This document shows, piece by piece, positions 17,163-24,597 of a stretch of 24,597 nucleotides of DNA. Every line of letters starts with the position of its first letter. The first letter of the stretch is position 1. Under the pieces are notes generated by a model. It had not been told where the DNA came from. It did no database searches and worked only from the letters and a program-made list of their open reading frames with translations. The translations under genes were made by a program, and so were the position numbers. Where the stretch lies: assembly GCA_019649035.1 (NCBI GenBank), contig BMAT01007964.1, positions 412,163 through 436,759 on the forward strand, written 5' to 3'. This DNA comes from Elysia marginata (Eukaryota > Mollusca > Gastropoda > Plakobranchidae).

Positions 17163-17704
17163 AAAATTATATTTTTTTAGGACCGCCTGGTGTAGGTAAG
17201 GGCACACTTGCTCAATTAGTAGAAAAAAAGCATGGCATTAAACATATTTCCACAGGAGATATTTTTCGTAATAATATAAAAAATAAAACACCAATTGGTA
17301 TCAAAGTAAAAAAAATACTTGATTCAGGTGAATATGTTTCTGATGATTTAACAAATGAAATTGTTAAAGATGCAATTTTTAATGATGATGTAAAAAAATC
17401 AGGTTTTATTTTAGATGGTTATCCTCGAACTTTAAACCAAGCTCAATTTTTAAAAGATATTAATGTAGAAATTACTGGCGCTGTTTTACTTCATGCAAGT
17501 GATGAAGTTATTTTGCATAGATTAACTTCTCGTGCTCGAGGTGAAGATGATACTCCTGAAGTTATTAAACGTAGACTTGAAGTTTATAACAAAAAAACTA
17601 AACCATTAATTGATTTTTATAAAAAAGAGAACAAATTAATAAAGGTTTCTTCTGAGGGTACAATAGATGAAAATATGAATAGATTAGAAAAGGAACTGTT
17701 TTAA
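17156..17704 (+). CDS. adk: Adenylate kinase (short LID form)
   Basis: ATP + AMP to 2 ADP. A 182-aa protein with the P-loop G-P-P-G-V-G-K-G-T (9-17), AMP-site S-T-G-D-I-F-R and G-Y-P-R-T-L-N-Q-A. The usual LID region is reduced to about R-A-R-G-E-D-D-T-P-E-V-I-K-R-R, without the four-Cys zinc lobe of Gram-positive long-form enzymes, hence shorter than the 212-aa type. Overlaps secY by 7 nt and joins map through TAATG, the standard secY-adk-map order. Confidence 0.95.
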   Translation: MVKNYIFLGPPGVGKGTLAQLVEKKHGIKHISTGDIFRNNIKNKTPIGIKVKKILDSGEYVSDDLTNEIVKDAIFNDDVKKSGFILDGYPRTLNQAQFLKDINVEITGAVLLHASDEVILHRLTSRARGEDDTPEVIKRRLEVYNKKTKPLIDFYKKENKLIKVSSEGTIDENMNRLEKELF

Positions 17705-18456
17705 TGATTCATATTAAAACTGAAAAAGAAATTAAAATAATGCAAAAAGCTGCAGATATTTTAGTTGAGGTCAAACAAATAATTTGAGATGCAATTAAAC
17801 CTGGTGTTTCCACATATGAATTAGATCAAATTGCTGAAAAAGCTTTTAGAGAAAGAAATTCTCAACCAGCTTTTAAGGGATATCATGGTTTTCCTAATGC
17901 TTGCTGTATTTCAGTTAATGATACTCTAATTCATGGCATTCCTTCTAAAACTGAAATACTTAAAGAGGGAGATGTGGTATCAATAGATACAGGCTGTATC
18001 TATAAAGGATATTATTCTGACTCTGCTTTTACTAAAGGAGTAGGAAAAATATCACCTAAAGATGAAAAACTTATTAAGATTGCTAAAGATGCTTTTTGAG
18101 CAGGAATTAATGCCATTAAACCAGGAGCTAGAATTGGTGATATTGAGAAAGCAATTGGTGAATTTATTAATGCTCGCGGCTACTATACTCCAGAAAATTT
18201 TACTGGTCATGGCATTGGGAAAAATCTTCATGAAGAGCCTTCAGTTCATAATCTGCCAATACCAGGAGAAAGACCATTATTAAAAGATGGTATGATTATA
18301 TGTGTAGAACCAATGATTCTCCAAGGATCACAGCATACTAATACCTTGAAAGATGGCTGAACAATTAAATCATCTTCAGGTAAAAATGCTGCCCACTATG
18401 AACATATGGTTTTAATCAAAGATGGTTATCCAGTAATCATGACAGAAGGAATATAA
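17704..18456 (+). CDS. map: Methionine aminopeptidase type I
   Basis: Removes the initiator Met co-translationally at the ribosome. A 250-aa pita-bread-fold enzyme with all five metal ligands: Asp95 (S-I-D-T-G), Asp106 (Y-S-D-S-A), His169 (T-G-H-G-I-G), Glu202 (C-V-E-P-M) and Glu233 (H-Y-E-H-M). His77 (I-H-G-I-P) is the usual substrate-side His. Two Trp residues use TGA, which is why shorter frames seem to interrupt it. TAATG with adk; 2 nt before infA. Confidence 0.96.
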
Positions 18457-18458
18457 AT

Positions 18459-18671
18459 ATGGCAAAAGATGCAATCAAAATGACAGGAACAGTAACTAAG
18501 GCTCATTCCACTTCAGAATATGATGTAGAGCTAGAAAATGGAGTTACCATTAGAGGAATTATTTCCGGGAAAATAAGAGTTTATCACATTAGAATTCTTC
18601 CTGGTGATAAAGTTGATGTAGAAATTTCTCCTTATGATTTAACCAAGGGAAGAATTACTTTTAGGCATTAA
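18459..18671 (+). CDS. infA: Translation initiation factor IF-1
   Basis: A 70-aa OB-fold factor that blocks the A site during initiation. Starts [12 protein letters not shown]; the core holds [16 protein letters not shown] and the typical end [13 protein letters not shown]. Normally rpmJ-rpsM-rpsK-rpoA-rplQ follow; here a strong terminator comes next and those genes are absent from the window. Confidence 0.96.
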   Translation: MAKDAIKMTGTVTKAHSTSEYDVELENGVTIRGIISGKIRVYHIRILPGDKVDVEISPYDLTKGRITFRH

Positions 18672-18683
18672 TAATTAATAAAC

Positions 18684-18714
18684 AAAAAGATCAAAGTTAG
18701 ACTTTGATCTTTTT
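18684..18714. terminator. Bidirectional terminator infA / rpiR
   Basis: AAAAAGATCAAAG-TTAGA-CTTTGATCTTTTT: a 13-bp perfect stem with a T-run on either strand, between convergent infA and the rpiR-type gene. The remaining bases to 18797 show nothing I can assign. Confidence 0.88.
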
Positions 18715-18797
18715 AACTCCTTTTATTTTTATACTAGCGCATTATTTCTTGATAAAGTTTTGAGACAAGAAAATAGTAATATGTTTCATGATTTAAG

Positions 18798-19592
18798 TTA
18801 TTTAATTTTTTTATTGCCTAAATTTATATTTAAATTATCAATATTTTTTTTATTTGCAATATCCTTAATTAGTTTATTTAATAATAATAAAAATGATGCA
18901 TCTGAAACTATCGGTAAAGACTTTTCTGTTATTGATAATTTCTGAAAATAATTTAAGCATAATTTATAATTTATAGTGTTATTTAAATTCTTGCCCAAAC
19001 TTATTAATGCAGTTTTTATTTTTTTCTTTTGAGAAGCAATCATACTAATAATATTTTTAACTCTATGAGACTCTCCAGAAATACTTAAAAATAAAACAAA
19101 ATCATTATTATTTATGATTACATTTCTTTCAGATAAAGATTTATCAAAAGCCATAATATCGATATTAGTAATTTTATACAAAAATGTTTTACTAATTAAT
19201 GATGTTTTACCTTCGCTAAAAATTAAGACCCTTCTTGCTTTAAGAATTTCATTTGAAATATTATTAATTTGATCATTAAAATATTTTTTATTTTTATTAA
19301 AGAAATTTATTAAAAATAATATCATTTCAAAAGGATCGTAATTATTAATGCCTTTTTCAAATGATTTTGATAAAGAGGCAAAATAAACTAATTTTAAATC
19401 TTTAAATCCATTAAATCCGCAAGCATGAGCAAATTTATTTATTGTTGCTATAGAAACTTTAAATTTATTAGCTAATTGAGTTATAGAAATATTAGGTATA
19501 TCAAATTCACCATTTAATATTCCAAGTGCTATTTTTTTTTGCGTTTCTGATAAAGAAACATATCGATCTTTTATCATTTTTTTATAAAGCAT
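18798..19592 (-). CDS. RpiR-family (HTH-SIS) transcriptional regulator
   Basis: A 264-aa protein. Residues 1-77 are the RpiR helix-turn-helix domain (S-I-T-Q-L-A-N-K-F-K-V-S-I-A-T-I-N-K-F-A then G-F-N-G-F-K-D-L-K). Residues about 100-235 form a sugar-phosphate-binding SIS domain (A-R-R-V-L-I-F-S-E-G-K-T and V-L-F-L-S-I-S-G-E-S-H). Family members sense phosphosugars and control nearby sugar operons. It is divergent from the PTS operon and most likely controls it. Its start is 8 nt from a TATAAT box on the minus strand, with no Shine-Dalgarno sequence. Contains no TGA codon. Confidence 0.9.
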   Translation of the reverse strand: MLYKKMIKDRYVSLSETQKKIALGILNGEFDIPNISITQLANKFKVSIATINKFAHACGFNGFKDLKLVYFASLSKSFEKGINNYDPFEMILFLINFFNKNKKYFNDQINNISNEILKARRVLIFSEGKTSLISKTFLYKITNIDIMAFDKSLSERNVIINNNDFVLFLSISGESHRVKNIISMIASQKKKIKTALISLGKNLNNTINYKLCLNYFQKLSITEKSLPIVSDASFLLLLNKLIKDIANKKNIDNLNINLGNKKIK

Positions 19593-19594
19593 TT

Positions 19595-19624
19595 TACTAA
19601 ATTATACTAAAATACTTTACTATA
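19595..19624. promoter_or_regulatory. Possible operator: repeated TACTAAA motifs with rpiR -10 box
   Basis: TACTAAA occurs at 19595 and again at 19605, exactly one helical turn apart. The related TACTTTA (19613) and TACTATA (19618) follow. The minus-strand TATAAT of rpiR (19601-19606) lies inside. Bound regulator could block rpiR itself and act on the divergent PTS operon. No clean palindrome was found. Confidence 0.4.
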
Positions 19625-19669
19625 CATTTATTTTGCTTATTTATATAGATAATTTATTTGGGAGGTAAA

Positions 19670-20095
19670 ATGAAAAAAATAGTTGAATTTAATTTTTTAG
19701 CAAATGACAAAAATGATGTATTTAAAAAATTAGCTTTTATTGCAAAAGAAAATAAAATCGTTCAAAAAGAAAATGATTTTATAAAAGCATTGAATAAAAG
19801 AGAAAAACTGGGTAGCACGGGAATGGTTAAAGGAATAGCAATTCCTCACGCTTGCTCAAAGAAAATTAAAGAATCTATGATTATTTTTATGAAATTAAAA
19901 AACAAAGTGATTAGTTGGGAAACCTTGGATGATTCTCATGTGAATATGATTATATGTTTGTGTGTCCCTATGAAGGAAGAAAAATCGCATTTAGATATTC
20001 TTTCGTCAACAGCAAAAAAACTTATGGATGATAAAAATATTAATATGCTACAAAATGCAAAAAAGAAAGAAGAAATATGAAAAATTCTAAACTAA
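19670..20095 (+). CDS. PTS system fructose-type EIIA protein
   Basis: A 141-aa free-standing EIIA of the fructose/mannitol class; it passes phosphate from HPr to EIIB. Active-site signature G-I-A-I-P-H with phospho-His60. GGGAGG stands 5 nt before the ATG at 19670, and the in-frame ATG at 19658 lies before that ribosome site. TGA at 20078-20080 is Trp, so the gene runs on to TAA at 20093-20095 and overlaps the IIBC start by 19 nt. This extension ends W-K-I-L-N. One Trp (I-S-W-E-T) uses TGG, rare in the ribosomal genes here. Confidence 0.9.
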
Positions 20096-21687
20096 AAATA
20101 ATTGGTGTTACTGCTTGTGTAACCGGTATTGCTCATACTTTTATGGCAGCAGAAAATATTGAAAAGACTGCCAAAAAACGTAAATATGAAATTAAAATAG
20201 AAAAGCAGGGTAAAGAGCTTCAAGATCCATTATCTCAAAAAGATATTGATGATGCAGATGTAATTATTTTTGCTGTTGATGTTGAAGTTAAAAATAAAGA
20301 GAGATTCAAAGGTAAAAAGGTAATATTTGTAAAAACTAAAGATGCAATTAAAAATCCTGAAAAATTATTGGATAAAGTAGAAAATATAGATGAAATTCCA
20401 ACATTCTCACCTTCTGGATCATCTAAAAATGTAATATCATCTTTTCAAAATCAAGCTCATAGAAAAAGATGAGATAAATCATCGCTAAAGGGTTTCATGA
20501 AGCATTTGATGAATGGTGTGAAATATATGTTGCCAGTTGTTATTGTAGGTGGTATTATGGTTGGTATTGGATTTCTATTTGACATCGGGATTCAAAATAA
20601 GGGACTTGGAGGTACAAGAGCTCCTGCTAAAATATTAACCACTATTGGTGGATGATTATTAACTAAATTAACACCAATGTTTTTAGCTGGCTATATTGCT
20701 AAATCCATTTCTGGTGATAAAGGTCTTGTGACTGGTTTTGTTGCTGGCCTTATTGCAACGGGAATATTTGGAAATTTTGGCAATTTAATTCCAAATTTTG
20801 AAGTTGGAGGAACAGATGTTTATTCTGGTAAACCAATGATGTTTTCAGATATTCTTAAATCAGGATTTTTAGGCGGAATTGTTGGAGGATTCTTTGCTGG
20901 GTTTTCAGTATGACTATTTGAAAACTTATTATTTAATTTAAAAGGTCATTTTATAGTGCCAAAAGAACTAATTTTTATTCCTGTTTTATCATCAACATTA
21001 GCAGCACTATTTATGATTGGAATAAATTTTCCTTTAGGTTATTTAATGTTTTATGCCAAAAAAGGTTTTACAATTTTGCAAGAAAATAATCTATCAGTTT
21101 TATTAGCAATTATATTAGGTGCATGTATGGCAATAGATATGGGTGGACCTATAAATAAAACTGCTGCTTTAGTAGCTATAGCACATATGGTAGATAATGG
21201 AACTTCGGTATATATGGCAGCAATTATGGCTGCTGGTATGATACCTCCATTAGTAATTTCTTTTTCAACGGTGATATTTAGAAAAGTTTGAAGCCAAGAG
21301 GAAAAAGATGCAGCCAAAGTTAATTGAATTCTTGGTTCATTTTTTATCACTGAAGGTGCCATACCTTTTGCAGCTAAGGATCCAAAAAGAGTAATGCCAG
21401 TTATCATTCTTTCATCAGCAATTGGCGCAATGTTTACATCAATATTGCAAATAAATATCTCTGCACCACATGGAGGAGTATTTGTATTGCCACTTTTGCG
21501 TTCAACACTGTTTTCTTCTACTGGATTAAGTATAGGTATGTCTATTGTGTTTTATGTATTGTCAATATTTGGATCTTCTTTATTTGGAGGATTAGCATTA
21601 GGTTTTTGAAAGAAAATTTCAAATCAGAAACAAAACTTTAAAAGAAACAAAATAACAAGCAATATTAAAAGGAAAAAAAATGAATAA
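20077..21687 (+). CDS. PTS system fructose-type EIIBC protein
   Basis: A 536-aa fused transporter. The N-terminal EIIB domain (about 1-100) has phospho-Cys14 in V-T-A-C-V-T-G-I-A-H-T-F-M-A-A-E; most family members have Pro after this Cys, here Val15. After a linker, a basic segment (about 130-145) leads into the EIIC domain with about nine membrane helices and the family signatures D-M-G-G-P-I-N-K-T-A and T-E-G-A-I-P-F-A-A-K-D-P. It imports and phosphorylates a hexose, fructose-like by family; the true substrate is open. Six TGA Trp codons lie in the frame. A Lys/Asn-rich cytoplasmic tail ends 8 nt into the aldolase gene, indicating tight coupling. Confidence 0.93.
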
Positions 21688-22540
21688 TTTAGTATCAATG
21701 AAAAATATTTTACAAAAAGCAAAAAAAGAAGGCTATGCAATACCCCATTTTAATTGCAATACGGTTGATTGAATAAGAGTAGTCTTAAAAACTGCTCAAC
21801 AAGAAAAGTCGCCTGTAATTATTGGTGTTGCAAATGTTCAAGTTCAATGATTAGGAGGATATAAAGCTTTTTTACCAATTGTTAAATACTTAATTCAAGA
21901 AAGCAATGTAACGGTCCCAGTAGTTGTTCATCTGGATCATGGTAGTTATGATGATTGCATTAATGCACTAAATAATGGTTTTACATCTGTTATGTTTGAC
22001 GGATCAAAATTAAATTTTACTTTAAATTTAGAAAAAACAAAAAGAATAATAGAAATAGCAAATCAAAAAAATGCATCGGTTGAAGCTGAAGTTGGAGCCA
22101 TCGGAGGAGAAGAGGGTGATGTTAAAACAGAAATTAAGATTGCTGACCCTATTGAATGTAAATTAATGCAAGAAACAGGAATAGATTTATTAGCAATTGG
22201 TATTGGTAATATTCATGGTGTCTATCCAAAAGATTGAGCAGGACTAAATTTTAACATTTTATCTCAAATAGAGCAAAAAGTTAAAATGCCTTTAGCACTT
22301 CATGGCGGTTCTGGTATACCCGAAAATCAAATTAAAAAAGCAATAAATTTGGGTATAACAAAAATTAATGTTCATACAGAAGTATTAATAGGATATATTG
22401 ATGGCTTATTAAATCATGTTTTTAATCATAATTTTAAAGATGTTCGAGATCCTGTAACACTACACAAATATCAAGATGAAGGTATGGCTAAAATTATTAG
22501 AGAAAAAATAGAATTATTTGGTTCAAAAAATAAAGCCTAA
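21680..22540 (+). CDS. Class II ketose-bisphosphate aldolase (fructose- or tagatose-bisphosphate type)
   Basis: A 286-aa zinc aldolase. Catalytic Asp86 and zinc His87 lie in H-L-D-H-G, with further zinc ligands His179 (N-I-H-G-V-Y) and His208 (L-H-G-G-S-G). E-A-E-V-G-A-I-G-G-E-E is the Glu-containing loop. It splits a ketose 1,6-bisphosphate to dihydroxyacetone phosphate and glyceraldehyde 3-phosphate. The substrate-discriminating segment reads K-I-N-V-H-T-E: fructose-bisphosphate enzymes usually have N-V-D/N-T, GatY/KbaY-type N-V-A-T-E, so it does not settle the choice. It overlaps EIIBC by 8 nt, and AAAGGA precedes the ATG. A strong terminator follows. Confidence 0.9.
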
Positions 22541-22545
22541 AATTA

Positions 22546-22595
22546 AAAATTAAAACTCTTTGCTTTATTTTTAAAAGGCAAAGAGTTTTAATTTT
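22546..22595. terminator. Strong terminator after the aldolase gene
   Basis: An 18-bp perfect stem, 22546-22563 with 22578-22595, and a 14-nt loop. The GC-containing part is CTCTTTGC/GCAAAGAG, flanked by A/T runs, so it could act in either direction. It separates the PTS-aldolase operon from the beta-galactosidase gene. Confidence 0.85.
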
Positions 22596-22650
22596 GGATT
22601 AAGTAAAATATTTATTATTTCAAAGAAAATGTTTTTCTATTTTTAACAAT

Positions 22651-22656
22651 TATAAT
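22651..22656 (+). promoter_or_regulatory. -10 box for the beta-galactosidase gene
   Basis: TATAAT 29 nt before the ATG, giving a leader of about 20-25 nt that contains the AAGGAG ribosome site (22674-22679 region). No good -35 box is visible. Confidence 0.55.
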
Positions 22657-22685
22657 TTTTTTGCACAAATAAAAAGGAGATCAAT

Positions 22686-24597
<1,912 letters not shown>

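Noticed and set aside
18760-18945. 61-codon plus-strand frame
   Set aside because: Lies antisense to the 3' end of the RpiR gene, hydrophobic by chance, with no ribosome site.
19670-20080. EIIA ending at the TGA at 20078
   Set aside because: TGA is Trp here, so translation should run to TAA at 20093; the extra five residues are a prediction.

Overview
The window comes from a low-GC mollicute, a Mycoplasma- or Spiroplasma-type bacterium that reads UGA as tryptophan. In-frame TGA codons fall at conserved tryptophan positions in many genes: the C-terminal Trp of S14 and S8, the start of YlqF (M-I-Q-W-F-P-G-H), SecY, L2 and beta-galactosidase. Read with genetic code 4, every apparently broken gene here is intact. 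The ribosomal operon also lacks rpmD (L30), as in Mycoplasma. The genus cannot be fixed from the sequence. The lipoprotein leans towards Spiroplasma by composition, and the rest fits a hominis-group Mycoplasma equally well.

Left arm (1-4058). The C-terminal part of a superfamily 1 helicase fused to a Vsr-like PD-(D/E)XK nuclease domain converges on a leucyl aminopeptidase (pepA, minus strand). A short DivIVA-like protein and the ribosome-assembly GTPase YlqF/RbgA follow on the plus strand.

Centre (4059-18714). One strong promoter starts an S10-spc ribosomal superoperon: rpsJ-rplC-rplD-rplW-rplB-rpsS-rplV-rpsC-rplP-rpmC-rpsQ-rplN-rplX-rplE-rpsN-rpsH-rplF-rplR-rpsE-rplO. Many junctions are TAATG overlaps, which suggests translational coupling. 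A terminator follows rplO. Then comes a self-contained unit for an abundant-looking surface lipoprotein made of two degenerate repeats, with no Met, His or Trp in its mature part. The usual chain secY-adk-map-infA resumes from its own promoter. L3, L23, L24 (C-terminal), S5 and SecY (N-terminal) carry long charged extensions. The normal continuation rpmJ-rpsM-rpsK-rpoA-rplQ is missing after infA, which ends at a strong terminator.

Right arm (18715-24597). This is a sugar-use locus of accessory type. A divergent RpiR-family regulator faces a fructose-type PTS (separate IIA, then fused IIB-IIC) and a class II ketose-bisphosphate aldolase in one overlapping operon. A GH2 beta-galactosidase follows from its own promoter and runs off the window. 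The PTS would bring in and phosphorylate a sugar, the aldolase would split a ketose bisphosphate into trioses, and the beta-galactosidase would release galactose or other sugars from beta-galactosides in the cytoplasm.

A recurring feature is a TATAAT box only 6-11 nt before the start codon without a clear Shine-Dalgarno sequence (divIVA, ylqF, secY, rpiR). This predicts leaderless or nearly leaderless mRNAs. No rRNA, tRNA, CRISPR array, transposase or phage gene was seen.
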